NCBI GenBank assembly: GCA_029204225.1 | Contig: CM055092.1 | Span: 58,376,698 to 58,440,697 of the forward strand | DNA length: 64,000 nucleotides | Reading direction: 5' to 3' | DNA from: Diphasiastrum complanatum | Taxonomy: Eukaryota > Streptophyta > Lycopodiopsida > Lycopodiales > Lycopodiaceae | Shown: one piece after another, positions 1-11,081 of the stretch | How positions within the stretch are numbered: position 1 is the first letter of the stretch | Layout: the number at the start of each line of letters is the position of its first letter | Position numbers and translations under genes: made by a program | The notes under the pieces: generated by a model | The model's database searches: none | Told to the model about the DNA's origin: nothing | What the model saw: the letters and a program-made list of their open reading frames with translations, nothing else

Positions 1-1655
1 ATATTCTCCATGATCATTGGAAAAGGACCATCCAAATTGTTCCAGGAAAGATCAAGGATTTCAAGGTTTGAAAGGCGGCCGAGCTCCTGAGGAATTGGGC
101 CCCTTAGCCGATTTCCATGGAGATCGAGCTTCTGCAGGACTTTCAGATTGCCAAGCTGTGGCAGAAGAGGGCCAGACAGTTTATTATTATGCAGGTCAAG
201 GAAGTTCATGCTGACAAGGCCGCCTATGTCATTGGGCAGTTTGCCACTGAGCATGTTGTCGTTGAGCCGCAGCCTATAGAGAGAGCTGCTGTTGCCAATA
301 GTTGAAGGTAGCTCACCAGAAAGATAGTTGGAGAGAACCAACAGCTTCTGCAATCCAGGTATAGCAAAAAGCTCTGCAGGCAGACTGCCTGACAGCCCGT
401 TGAGCGAAAGATCTACCACTAGAAGCTGGGAGCAGTTTCCAAGGCTTGATGGGATTTTGCCGACGAGCTGATTCTCCCACAAATAGAGCAGCTGCAGCTG
501 TTTCAGTTCTCCCAGCTCTGGAGGGATATCTCCTGTTAGCTTATTTGTGTCTAGCTGCAGCTGATTCAAGCTTGAACAGCCGCTCAGCTGCGAAGGAATG
601 CGGCCTGTCAATGCATTCTGGCTTAGGTAAAGCTGCTGCAAGGAGGTAAGCTGCCCAAGCTCCGGAGGGATCTCCCCAGTTAGAGAATTGATCGACAGGT
701 CAAGCTTTTGTAGCAATTTGCAGTTGCTCAACTCGCGTGGGATGGAGCCAGTGAGCCGATTCTCCCATAGAAGGAGCATTGTCAAATGCTGAAGCATTCC
801 AAGCTCGGGAGGAATCGGCCCAACTAGTTGATTTGTGTACAGATAAAGCTCCTGTAGCGCGCTACAGTTTCCAAGCTGCGGAGGAATGGCGCCAGAGATA
901 TTTGTGCTATAGAGAGACAATGTCTCCAGCTTCGCAAGCTTTCCTAGAGAGGGCGGAATCGTTCCTGATAGACCAGTCACGGCGAGGCCAAGGTACGTGA
1001 GATTCACGCATTCTGAGAGCTCGTGAGGGATGGACCCCATCAGGCGAGTATTGCCACCAGCGCGGAGAACTTCAAGCTTCAAAAGACGACCGATTTCAGG
1101 AGGAAGGGTTCCATTTAGCTGATTATCGAACAGCTCCAACACCAGCAGGTTACTGCAGTTGCTAATCTCCGAGGGAATGCTCCCTTCAATCTGGTTGGAA
1201 TGCAGGATGAGCATCTGTAGCTGGTTTAATCTTCCCAATTCTTTTGGGATTGATCCGGTTAGGCTGTTGCTGCTCAGGTCAAGGACTTGTAGTTGGATGC
1301 AAGCTCCAAGCTGCGGTGGGATAGAGCCAGAGAGGTTTGTGGTTGAAAGATTGAGGTGCTGGAGTGAATCCAGCAGAGAGAACTCGGGAGGAATGCTGCC
1401 TTGTAGCTGCGCTCCTCCGAAAGAGAGCTCGATCACCCTCTCTTCTGGAGAGCACGTCACTCCCCACCAGCCACATGGCGAAGGATCGGACTCGTTCCAT
1501 GAGCTCAATATCCCCGTTGAGCTATTCACAGATTGGCGAAACGCCAAGAGAGCTTCAATGTCTGGTGACTTATACATAGCTTCGCTCCTCTGACAGAAGA
1601 GCACCAGCAACGCTACCAGCAGGCAAGCTATACGAGATCGTGTCGATTGCTCCAT
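1..1655 (-). CDS. LRR receptor-like kinase, RGI/RGFR-type ectodomain (5' part, runs off window)
   Basis: An uninterrupted frame of 551 codons runs leftward from the ATG at 1655 to the window edge. A second in-frame ATG lies 9 bases upstream at 1664 (MVEM...), so the exact start is uncertain. Residues 1-26 form a hydrophobic signal peptide (LLVALLVLF core). An LRRNT cap follows, with SSWNESDPSPCGWWGVTC. About 20 plant-type 24-residue LRRs (LxxLxLxxNxLxGxIPxxLG) follow with no stop or frameshift. The sixth LRR has an extra residue and carries RAGGN near residue 198, matching the RxGG motif of Arabidopsis RGI receptors; RLR near residue 461 matches the RxR motif that contacts the peptide carboxylate. 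From the family, the missing part should be the last LRRs, a transmembrane helix and a Ser/Thr kinase. It would act at the plasma membrane as a receptor for sulfated RGF/GLV-type peptides. Class LRR-XI is fairly sure; the ligand is inferred from motifs. This is the only clearly intact host gene here. Confidence 0.9.
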   Translation of the reverse strand, partial: MEQSTRSRIACLLVALLVLFCQRSEAMYKSPDIEALLAFRQSVNSSTGILSSWNESDPSPCGWWGVTCSPEERVIELSFGGAQLQGSIPPEFSLLDSLQHLNLSTTNLSGSIPPQLGACIQLQVLDLSSNSLTGSIPKELGRLNQLQMLILHSNQIEGSIPSEISNCSNLLVLELFDNQLNGTLPPEIGRLLKLEVLRAGGNTRLMGSIPHELSECVNLTYLGLAVTGLSGTIPPSLGKLAKLETLSLYSTNISGAIPPQLGNCSALQELYLYTNQLVGPIPPELGMLQHLTMLLLWENRLTGSIPRELSNCKLLQKLDLSINSLTGEIPPELGQLTSLQQLYLSQNALTGRIPSQLSGCSSLNQLQLDTNKLTGDIPPELGELKQLQLLYLWENQLVGKIPSSLGNCSQLLVVDLSLNGLSGSLPAELFAIPGLQKLLVLSNYLSGELPSTIGNSSSLYRLRLNDNMLSGKLPNDIGGLVSMNFLDLHNNKLSGPLLPQLGNLKVLQKLDLHGNRLRGPIPQELGRLSNLEILDLSWNNLDGPFPMIMEN

Positions 1656-2740
1656 TTCCACCATATGTAAGATTAAAGGGGTTTTTGACAATCGATCTGA
1701 ACAAAAAGCATTTGTGGGTTTGAAGCTGACTGTTTCCGCTCAGTCACAAAATGCATGGGGATGATATAAGCATTGCCGCCATGAACTGATTTCAGAATAT
1801 TATGCTGATCAGACTAGAACAAAAGATCAAACCGCAGAAATATATATCTACTTTGTCCATGTGAGATCCTTAAGACTAAATCATTGCATGGAGACAAATG
1901 AAAGTCAAGGAGTAGCGATGGAGGCGCTGTGATGAACAATGTGGAAGCCCAAAACTGTTTAATAACACCAGGTTGTGTTGGTTGAAGTCCTGAGGGTGAA
2001 TGAAGCAAATCAGATGAGCTTGTAAGATTTGAGAAAGACTGTGCGGCGTACTCAAAGCTTTGTATATCTACGGTAAAACTTAGACAGCTATATCAAACAG
2101 AACAGCTTACAATAAGCAGCAATGCTTCTCCTGCAAACTGAACTAACACGAACCCTTCACCCACACGGCTTAAAAAAAGCAGGAAAAAGTACCAGAGATA
2201 GCAGAAACAAGAGCCAAGTACAGAATGACATATATCATGAGCTTGCAAACTAGCTTATACAAAACTAAGATGAGTGTGAAGTCCTAGACCTTCTAGACAA
2301 AAGCTATGCACTGAGCACCAGATTTGCATAAAGCAAAAAGGCTATCTGAAAGACAAAAAGGATCGGAATTATAGATTATGATGAGATACTGAAAGTAGGT
2401 TGGATACTTTCACAGGAGGTATCAGCAAGGCTCAACTCCCTTTCCAAACTGCCATAGCCTGCCCATGCAGCGACAATCAAACCTCCAAAACAACGATGGA
2501 TGTAAGAACAACAATAGATCGAGCGAGCCAATCACATAATTATGCCTGTAGGCTGTAGCTACAGGCAAGCTGGTGGGCACAAGCTTGAGATAGAAAAAAG
2601 GGAGGCAGCAGCAGCTGAAGCACAAAACAACTACTAAGGCTGAAAAAAAAGAAATTGATGGGTTGGAGAAAACAACCTCCAAATTCAAATTTTTTACAGC
2701 TGCTATAAAGAATATTGTGATTTTAATATACTCTCCCATT
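1656..2740. other. 5' flank of the receptor gene; no further gene seen
   Basis: This is the upstream side of the minus-strand receptor gene, so promoter and 5' UTR should lie here. I see no domain-bearing frame and no element that I can name. Short open frames (for example 2422-2739 minus) have hydrophobic, low-complexity translations with no family resemblance. Confidence 0.4.
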
Positions 2741-2798
2741 TTGGTTAATGGCTTTTATAAACGTCGGTTCTCAGGTATTCAAAATTTTCCTATCTTGA

Positions 2799-2967
2799 TT
2801 TACCCGTTGGTATATAGAACTTTCAAAAAACTTTAATTTCAACGGTTTTTAGGGTTATTTATCGGGCTTCTATGTTGATTCTTCAAAATTTACCCATGTT
2901 AATTTACCCATTGCTATAAAGAATTGACAAAAATCCTTAAACCCAACGAGCTTTTATAGCTATTTAT
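2799..2967. repeat. Imperfect direct duplication, about 63 bp
   Basis: 2799-2861 and 2903-2967 share the order TTTACCC, a TATA-rich block, a C/A-rich spacer, AACG and TATTTA. They look like two diverged copies of one unit in AT-rich DNA. No terminal inverted repeats or target duplication are visible, so I do not assign a transposon class. Confidence 0.35.
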
Positions 2968-4992
2968 GGAGTGTAAGGTCTATTATTGGTAGGTATCCAC
3001 AAACCCTATATTCAAGGTTCTTGTAACAAATGATTTTATTAAAGAAATATAAACACCTAGTCCGAGTATTGATACACATATTAATAACTGCTTATCATGA
3101 TCAAACTCATGCCTACATTGTCACCCCTTGCTCATTGTTAAGCTTATACATGCTAATCTTCCTTTTCCTTTATTATTTGTTACAAAATTCTCTTATTTTA
3201 CAAAAAAGAAATGATATGTGCTAATTGTTGTGAATTCATTTCTTCCTTATTGCATATGTGAATGACATTTTAAAAAGGTGGCATATAAAATTCCATATTT
3301 GTGCACGTGATTAAATGTCATCCTTCTCAATTCGAGTAGTTCACATGATACTGAATGGCCAACTTCTCCTCAACTAGGGCAACTCATATAGATTGAGCAC
3401 CTTGGCGTCATCGGGACTTTTTGATACGATGTTGAAATGATTGTCTCCTACCCCATGTATGTTTTTGTGATTTTACCTTAACTCAATGTTATGTATGTCA
3501 TTCTTCAATCTCAAACACACCTTGACTGTGGATAGACGTTATTTTGTCTTGGTTGTTATCCTACTCAAGAGACCTAACAATCATCAAGGGTAAATTGTAG
3601 ATAGAACTTAGTGATCTTCAATTTTAAATGTCGGCCTCATGGCCATAAGCTTCACCAATGGCAAGAATATTACCTCAAACTATCTTCTTCGTGGTTGGTG
3701 CAAAGCATAGGGCCAGTCTCGAGTGTGGCAACCATACCTAGGTAGGACCTTACTTCCTTTTTGAATGCATCATTGCCTAGTTACAACATATTATAATTTT
3801 TATGCACATTGAATGTACCATCTTAAGGCCCAATTAATCCAAGAGCATAGACATGTCAAAAACTTAACAAGAGGGGATTGTGAGTTTGCATTAGTGTGGG
3901 TAGGAATTTCTATTCCCCAACTCGTCCAAATGGCTTAAAGATTTCAAATGAGTGAAACTCAATCTCCATTGACTTTGTACTTTGAGTAGCATATTGAGTA
4001 TTTAACATTTATTATCGTGGGGAATGGTCTTTCTATTGAACTTTACACTTGGTAAGGCTATTTAAGAAGACAAAATGAGCCTCCAAGGGCAAGATGTCAA
4101 TTTGAAAATTTTCTTACACACTTGTAAAAGCCACTAGAAATGTCATTCCCCTACAAAAGGTTGAGCAAAAAATTTATATTTCTTAGCCAAAATGAACTCA
4201 AAGTGTGCTATAAAGTTCTTTTGAGCATCACTCTATCTCGTAAATCTATTCAATGAATCGGTCAAATCTTTATGGGCATGTAAAGTTTCATTATGAAATT
4301 TTTATGATTTATCAAGCAGATAAACTTAATAGAAGGTTCCTTGACTCCATATAGTGGATTATTATTTGATTTCAAACATTTCGAGAGAAACAATTATGTA
4401 TTGGAAAATGAATCCTTAAGTGACGTTTCTTGAAGGAAAATATGCCATAAGTCACATCCTCAAAAGAAACATGAGAGATGGAGGAAAAGAGATAGAGAGC
4501 AAGGACATTCCACATCCACTTCATAAGAGGACTAACCTGCTTGTATTGAATCGAAAATGGAACATGTTTCTCAAACTCAAGTTACCACTATTTATAATGT
4601 CCAATTCTAACCCAAGTTCCAAAAAATGGAAGCAACTCAATTCAAAAATTGGAGGGAACCAATTTGAATTTGAATTTTAAACTAGTTTTGGTGGGAACCC
4701 CTACTTTATTCACCGAGACATTTAGGCCCTGCGACATTAAAAGTCCCGCAAAAAGGCCTAAAGTCCTTTTATTAACTTTCTAATGAACCAATCTCTATGT
4801 GATCATTGGGTTGGACTTACACACGGAAGGTTCAAATCCCTCTCACTTATTAACTAGTATTAGGGTTGCCTCAATATCCGCAAACCCTCCAATAGTATCC
4901 CCCAGCAAAACTGGTGGCGGTCCCATGACACCTCGCAAAATTACTCACTTCGGGCTCTAATTGGCCTCGTGTTGTACCTTGATGAGATGGTA
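2968..4992. other. AT-rich intergenic DNA, no gene recognised
   Basis: Long AT-rich stretch without a convincing gene. An 86-codon frame at 4420-4680 (plus) has no recognisable motif. Around 4723-4766 an 8-bp inverted pair (TTTAGGCC...GGCCTAAA) flanks a short spacer containing AAAAGTCCCGC, reminiscent of a small transposon end but too short to classify. Confidence 0.35.
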
Positions 4993-6235
4993 CTAAACCT
5001 TTTCCATAAAAACCAAGCACTCGATGTTGAAATCCTTCTTGTGCAGTAAAAAGCACTTATTTGCATCTGAAAGCCATTTGGATGTTGTCCAAGCTGTGAA
5101 TCTTGATTTCACAATCTGCCCTAGCATTGCAGCTCGATAGTACAGTCTTGCTAGTGGCAGTTGATCTTGAATAGTGTCGGACGCCATCGGAATATTTGGA
5201 TCAAACGCCAAAGTTGGAAGGCAATCATCCCATATTGTGGATACTGACGCCAATCATTTGCAAAAGTGAAGATTGCCTAACGGTTGGATTTGGCAAATGT
5301 CTATACTTCGCAGCATAAAATTGTAGGGCCTGGTGGAAGTCAACTGAGATATTCCAGTTGTACTTTTGGTAGATATTCGCCAGTTGGGGGTGTGGATGAT
5401 GACTTGTGCCATTGGAATTCCCAACTCCTTCCACTTGTTGTGTCGTGGCATTGGCACATAATACAGATCTACCCGCAATTGATGAGGGCTGGTGACATAG
5501 CTCATGATGGAATCTGGAGCTTTTTCGAAAACCGTATTTTGCCACGCTGGTTGCTCTCCCAATGCTGGTAGTTTATCAATTTCTTTGCCGGCCTCGATCT
5601 CTGAGGTTCTAAACTTGATCACCCATCCACCCGGATGTTGTTGTAGAAAAGCTTGGATCTGGTCTTGAATGGTGATCGATTTCTAAAATAATGGCCTGGC
5701 CCTGGAAGTAGATAAACCTTTTTATGTGGCTTGTGCATCTGGTGCTATGTCTTCTTGGGTACCGGCATCTCCCCCTTGATCCATACCTGTATCCAATTCT
5801 CCTTGATTCTGTTACTTGGGCGAGAACTGTGACATAACCGAAAATTGAAGCTGGGAATTTGATTCTAGCACTTGAGCGGTCGCCTTCTTGTAATCTTTGA
5901 TTATTGCTTTTTTCTTGGTTAGCTCAGTCGATGCCATACGTTTTAGTTTATCAAATCTTTCTTGAAATCCTATCAATGAAGTTTGGTAGGTTCAACCTTC
6001 CTAAACAGGTATCGAATCTCATTCGGTGAGACTATTTGATCAGGTACTTGCTTCTAGAAGTAAGAATCGCTTTCAAGAGTGGTCTTATCCAATTCACCTT
6101 GAAGGCGCTCTCGTTCAAGCGCAGCCATATCCAATTGCCCTTGAAGCAACAACACCTATTGTTTGGCATCTTGGACGACTTTGTCCGCTTGATCTTGCAT
6201 TGTCGTCAATGTATTTAGGAGAATGGCCACATAGC
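4993..6235 (-). pseudogene. Decayed coding relic: coiled coil then a 'WDxxLP...ARLYY' domain
   Basis: Read leftward from 6235, coherent protein runs through several frames broken by indels and stops. The first part (about 6235-5820) is charged and coiled-coil-like, with phrases such as LERERLQGELDK and ASTELTKKKAIIKDYKK. A globular-looking segment follows (5640-5250) with SYVTSPHQLRVDLYYVP and ELGIPMAQVIIHTPNW. The last part (5250-4993) contains LPTLAFDPNIP and LPLARLYYRAAMLG. That last block matches the minus-strand relic at 39,137-39,631 (LPPIALDINKP, INVARLYYCATL), so this is one repeated family, probably element-borne or a multicopy gene. I do not recognise the family; a retroelement gag or accessory protein is one option. 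Its upstream end abuts a truncated family A LTR at 6236. Confidence 0.55.
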
Positions 6236-6715
6236 TGTAGCGCAGGCATCCCAAAGGGAGCCGGGAACCATGACTTAGCTTCCCAGCCTTCAACTCTTGC
6301 CATCCAAACCCACTTGACATACAAGCAGCCAACTCACCAACAACGATCAGACTTAACCAACTTGAAGTTCCGAAAACCAACATTGAGATCCAACCTGGCG
6401 CCATGCCAGATCGGGGGTCCCGATGTGGGTGACTTCCCTCCAAGCAAGCCGCCCGACATACATCAAACTTAACCAACTCGAAGCTTCGTTACAAACGAGT
6501 AACATCCATTCCAAGCAAGCGGTCTAACTTACATCAGACTTAACCAACTGAAAGCTTCATCACGAGCGCTGGAAGCCAACCTGGCGCCACGCCAGACTGG
6601 ACAGCCATAAACAGGTAACTTCCACCCAAGCAAGCCATCCAACTCACCCGACAGGTTAGAGCCCGTTCCGCAAGAGCTTAACCCATTCACGTTCATGCAA
6701 GGAACACTCAGAACC
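6236..6715 (-). mobile_element. Family A LTR fragment (3' part of LTR)
   Basis: Begins with TGTAGCGCAGGC, the reverse complement of the family A LTR end (GCCTGCGCTACA). It continues colinearly with the other family A LTRs until the block around AACACTCAGAACC at 6715, then stops matching. The U3 start and the rest of the LTR are missing. No target duplication can be assessed. Confidence 0.85.
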
Positions 6716-7812
6716 GTATCTTCTAGACAAGCATCTAGTCGTTGATGGGTACGTAGTGAGGTTGTAATTTCGGACTTGCCTTTCGCATCACATCGATGCA
6801 CTAGGCAACCAACGTCAGCTGCACTACCACCCCTTGCTGCCACTCACTCCACACTTCTCATTCCTCAATCCACTAATGCTTCTCGCCTCTGCTTGACCGT
6901 TGGATCAAAAATTCCAATCACAGCTGCCAAAGCTACATCTCCCCTAGACACTCCAGCTACTTCACAAAACATTTAGGTGTTCATGTTGATTTCACATGTG
7001 TGGACTATCCACAACATGTACTTGTGATCTCCTAAGGTGTGTAGATGCACCAAGATCAAGACTAGATTGAGATTCAAGATCTATCTTTGATTCTATGGCA
7101 AAAACACACTACTACATGCATTCAATCACTTCCAACTCTCACTCGCACGTGTGGCAAGTGTTCTAAAAGTAATCTAAGTAGAAACAAGCTGCTCTCCTCG
7201 GGTAGAGAGAGACAATCTTCAATAGCTCTCGAGTAGAGAGAGAAAGCTAGAAAATCAATTACTCACAAAATCCACTCAATCTCAAAATCAATTAGATCCA
7301 AATGAGAAGTACAATGATACTAGTAGATCCATGAGCTACCACTATGCTAAACTATGATTGGACCACACTTTTGCCAGCTCTTAATCCTATTGGACCATTG
7401 ATCCATTCACCTCTAAATTCTATTGGACCATTTTCAAGCAAACCTCAAATTCTATTGGACCACTCATGGTTCCACCTCTAAATCCTATTGGACCTCTTAA
7501 ACTTCATCAAACAAAATCATTACACTTGTCTACACTCTAATTGGCACGAGTTTGGCCTCCTACTCTATTTTGGCTCAATAGTGGCATTACAAGAAAAAAT
7601 GGATAATTTGCCATCTATGCTAAATTTGACCCTATCAACATCCTAAACCTAAATGCTTGACTATGAAATTCTATGAGACCCCTATATCAAACATTTTTTA
7701 TTTACTTTACAATTCTCCACACGTGGGAAAATACTCCACACATGTGAGATTCACTTACAAACTTCTATCATAAAAAATACCAAGCTAGATTTCTGCCAAT
7801 TTCTCATAGTTC
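6716..7812. other. Unassigned AT-rich DNA with repeat-like blocks
   Basis: No gene seen. 7190-7350 contains paired GGGTAGAGAGAGA and GAGTAGAGAGAGA blocks followed by a Ca-rich stretch. A similar arrangement occurs at 21,460-21,620, so this is probably an old dispersed repeat. An array of TATTGGACC motifs sits at 7356-7495. Confidence 0.35.
7356..7495 (+). repeat. Short irregular tandem array of ATTGGACC motif
   Basis: ATTGGACC occurs five times at about 32-36-bp intervals (near 7356, 7389, 7422, 7454 and 7487), usually preceded by AATYC and a CTC/AAA-rich spacer. This gives a degenerate minisatellite of about 33 bp. No function can be inferred. Confidence 0.6.
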
Positions 7813-8306
7813 ATGGATATGTTTGATGATTCCGATCCTTTAGGGGCAAACGAGATTTTTGTGATGCCTTAGAGTCTTGGAACTTTTGATTCCCAATCCC
7901 CTAGAAAAGGATTCGATCATTTTCATGACGCTGCAAATGTTTTTTATTCATCTTTTCAGATCAGTCAACAAGATCAAGCAAATAAAAAATCAGATACTAT
8001 CAGGGTCGTCCATGCGCTCAAATCACCGAAGCATTTCGATGCCACGGTACTTGAAGACTTCGAAGAACAAGACCTCTTCAAGGAAGAAGAGCCACTGGCA
8101 CGACCTCAATGCCAAATAGGGACTGCACTTGCCGTTCCTACTCTGGTACCACAACTTCAACACTGGTGGATTCTGGTGATGCACTTGGTTTAGTTTCTAA
8201 CCTTGCACATGTGATCCAGTCTATGCTGGATAAGAAAAAAGAAATAAAACAGCGCATAGCAGACTTGGGCTCAGAGAATACCTTGATCAGCCAGAAGGTA
8301 ATGCAG
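7813..8306 (+). pseudogene. Unidentified coding relic or captured exon, cut by family A
   Basis: An ATG at 7813 opens a coherent acidic frame (MDMFDDSDPLGANEIFVMP...). It is interrupted by one TAG at 7870 and continues through DATVLEDFEEQDLFKEEEPL. Near 8150 the sense shifts frame and continues as GLVSNLAHVIQSMLDKKKEI and RIADLGSENTLISQK, a likely coiled coil. The relic ends at AAG|GTAATG (8296-8301), a good plant splice donor, and family A internal sequence starts 6 bases later at 8307. The domain is not recognised. It could be an exon of a host gene or part of an element protein. The stop and frameshift argue that it is dead. Confidence 0.4.
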
Positions 8307-9015
8307 TTTGGGGTTCATCAAGACAACTGTTGTGCAAGGTGCTGCCCACAGTGTAAGCATGGGTGCGTCCACGGTCGGGGTGGTCGGCAGAACGGGGGAC
8401 TTGATGAGTCAAAGTGCTGCCCTTGAGGTGTAAGCACGGTCAGTTCTCGCGGTTCGGGCCTGGCGCTGTCTGCACGTAGGACAGATGAGGCAGTGTGCTG
8501 CCATTAGGTTGGTGTAAGCATGATCTGTGCCTTGTGGGGTGCGGGATGACATATTCGAACTGTACGGGTTAATCATTGATACAGAGATGCTGCTCGAATT
8601 CGGGTGTAAAGCACGGGTGGTTAGCTGCCGGTGCGGGATAGCTGCCGATCGTTTAGCTATAAGGGCTATCAACCAAAAAGTGGTGGGGCGTGACTGAGGC
8701 AATGTGCTGCTTAATGGTGAAAGCACGGATAGTTGGAGGGGTGTCCTATGTGGGCTGATTCCATGATCGATTTGTATGGGCGCGGCCAGGCAAAGGTCCG
8801 TTGGCAGGTCCATCTCAAAGGGGGACCTTGTCTTTGTTACTTGTTAGTAAACCTGCCTGAGTGTCTTACTTGTATGTATTCGTGGTGAGTCTTAGTACTC
8901 GTGCTTTGCCTGGTTTGCATGATTGCTTCTGATACAAGGAGCTGATGGCTCGAGAAGGAACCTTTTCTTTTGACGGCTGATACCATGAAACAAAGAGGAC
9001 TACAGAATCTGTGGG

Positions 9016-9519
9016 GCGGATTTGCAGTTCAAGTACTCACACGTGAACGACAACGAAACGACTCAATGTTTGCAAAGGATGGATGGCTAGCCTGTTTCTT
9101 GGGTTAGTTTCATTTGCGACAACGCCCACAAGACACAAGCAGGAAGTCAAAAGTTGGAAAGGGCCATTTCAGGGGAGATCTTCTATGGAGCAGTTGGTCT
9201 TCATTTTGGGACGGCCACCTTCGGAACTGAAACTCACTGAGCATGGGCGATATCCAGAATCTCTGCGGCGGATTTACAGTTCAAGTACTCGCACGTGAAC
9301 GACAACGAAACGACTCAAATGTTTGCAAAGGATGGATGGCTAGCCTGTTTCTTGGGTTAGTTTCATTTGCGACAATGCCCACCAGACGCAAGCAGGAAGT
9401 CAAAAGTTGGAAAGGGCAATTTTAGGGGAGATCTTCTATAGCAGTTGGTCTTCATTTTGGGACGGCCACCTTCAGAACTGAAACTCACTGAGCATGGGTG
9501 ATATCCAGTATCAGTTGGG
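9016..9519 (+). repeat. 252-bp tandem duplication inside A1
   Basis: The segment beginning GCGGATTTGCAG at 9016 is repeated from 9268 (GCGGATTTACAG). Both copies run through the ACGACAACGAAACGACTCAA block and GGGACGGCCACCTTC to the ACTCACTGAGCATGGG block. The other family A copies have this segment once, so it arose in A1 or its progenitor. Confidence 0.85.
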
Positions 9520-10812
9520 TTTTTCCTCAAAGGGGAAAAGACTAGGATCCTCATCAGAGATTGGCAACAAGTTGGATCGAGCCATAATCCTAGCATATGG
9601 GAAGCAAAGTGTTGGAAAGGCTTTTTGTCCGAAGAACTCTACTCTAAGTCCGATCAGCTGATTTATTAAGTGGAGGGGAACTATCACACACACCTCTCTC
9701 TTGGGGCAAATTTTGAATGAAAGTCGATCAAAATGGGGGCAAATTCAAGGTGACCTAGCCATACTCACACGAGGAGACTGGCGAACTTTGGACCTAATAA
9801 GTTGACAAGTTTTTGTTGTGGAAAGGAAAGTTTGTTATAGGCTTTCTCTGGACCAGCAATGATGAGGAAACATATGAGTACGCTGGCTTGTGCTACGTGT
9901 AAGGCAGCTGATCAATGAAGGAACTGCGAAAGTTGAGTCTTGCATGAGAGACTTGGTATTTCGAACGGACGCTAAGGGACAGTTCGCGTTGAGATCGGAC
10001 TAGTGCAAACTCTGGGTGCATGTGTCTGATTCAAAGAGAGCTACTTGAAGCCAAGCTCGATGTACACTTCTTGTTTTGCCTGTGAGGCAACTGACCAGCA
10101 ATGGAATTGTGAAAGTCAAGTTTTGCGCGACGGACATGGTGCTTCAAACAAACGCGAAGAGATAGTTCGTATGCGGATCAAACTGGTGCGACCCTTTGGC
10201 TTTCCACGAGGTCAATGGTTACATTTGGGCTGATTCAAAGAGCTACTTCCAGCTAAGTGAGAGGTGCATTGCGGAGTACTCAATCTTTGCCTACCTTAAA
10301 GAGCCAAGATGGAAAAGTATCAAGATCAGGCTGGGACAAGGAGAGAAACCAAGGTGCAGAAGCAACAAGACACGGAGTGGACCACAAAGTGGGCAATCAA
10401 ACGATAAATCCTTTGGCTCAGAGAGCCTTGATACCTGTGCGGAACTGATCAAATCTGGAGCTCAGGGAGCTCAACACAAAGTGCATCAAGGACAAATCAG
10501 GAGCTCAAAGGAGTTCCAAAGTCGAAAGTCAGAAGCGAAAGGGGCGAACATTTCAAAGAGACGCCTCTGTCACCAGTTAGTAAGGTTCTTGGGTTTTACG
10601 AAGGCGATATAAAATCTACGCCTTTCCCAGAGAAAGAGATATTTTAAGTTATGTAATTTTTCAGTACAAAGAGCTGAGCCTCCGACTTGTGGTGTGCCAG
10701 CTTCAATGTTAATAAAAAGTGGCCAGTAAATTGAGTACTGTGCCAAGTAGCTTAAATGTATAGTTATTTTAATTGGGAGACACCTTTACTTTACTCCGAC
10801 ATCAGATTTTAT

Positions 10813-10826
10813 AAAGGTGGGGTGGA
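10813..10826 (+). promoter_or_regulatory. Polypurine tract of A1
   Basis: AAAGGTGGGGTGGA immediately precedes the LTR start TGTTGTAAAGCT, the expected position of the plus-strand primer for reverse transcription. The same tract sits before every family A 3' LTR. Confidence 0.8.
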
Positions 10827-11081
10827 TGTTGTAAAGCTACCTTTACAAGCTTTACTCCCAGCGCCAGCATTGTCCCCGGCGCCAGCAGTGCCCCTGCCGC
10901 TCCCGGCGCCACTCCTGGCGCCACTGTGACCAGAATCCAGCCGGCGCCAGGTTCCTATGGCTGAAAATCTTTGATCGGTTCTAGCGGAGTCCAGAGAGCT
11001 CAGATCGATGTGCAATCACCTCACACAATCTAGGCATGATTAATCTGATGAGGACATCAGATTTTATAAAGGTGGGGTGGA
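10827..11081 (+). repeat. Duplicated LTR start plus internal 3' end (about 255 bp)
   Basis: The first roughly 215 bp of the LTR (10,827 to about 11,043, TGTTGTAAAGC to GGCATGATTAA) is followed by a second copy of the internal 3' end (CTGATGAGGACATCAG, then polypurine tract). The LTR then starts again at 11,082. This is a tandem duplication spanning the internal/LTR boundary, probably from slippage or unequal crossing over. Confidence 0.8.

Larger units (their letters stand above)
8307..10826 (+). mobile_element. Family A copy A1: internal region, 5' LTR lost
   Basis: Colinear with the internal regions of the other family A copies from TTTGGGGTTCATCAAGAC to the polypurine tract. It lacks the 5' LTR and primer-binding site. 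It has five leader hairpins (8340-8730), then AT-neutral sequence without protein domains. Frames of 60-138 codons (for example 10,196-10,612) are not conserved in length or start between copies and show no family motif. The element is LARD-like and non-autonomous. This copy carries a private 252-bp tandem duplication (9016-9519). Its 3' LTR is the one at 11,082-12,296, shared with copy A2. Confidence 0.85.

Noticed and set aside
1159-1593. Plus-strand frame within the receptor gene
   Set aside because: It is antisense to an intact LRR coding sequence and its Cys/Ser-rich translation is a shadow.
4723-4766. TTTAGGCC/GGCCTAAA pair as a CACTA or Harbinger MITE
   Set aside because: Only 8 bp of stem, no defined ends and no target duplication.
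5254-5622. Plus-strand open frame 5,284-5,571 overlapping the minus-strand relic
   Set aside because: The minus strand carries coherent protein with homology to the 39-kb locus; the plus-strand translation has no such support.
10196-10612. A 138-codon frame in the A1 internal region, also seen as about 63 codons in A2 and A3, considered as a family A protein
   Set aside because: It needs a non-ATG start, its length differs between copies, A4 has a stop in it, and it shows no domain. It is better explained as chance conservation of non-coding element sequence.
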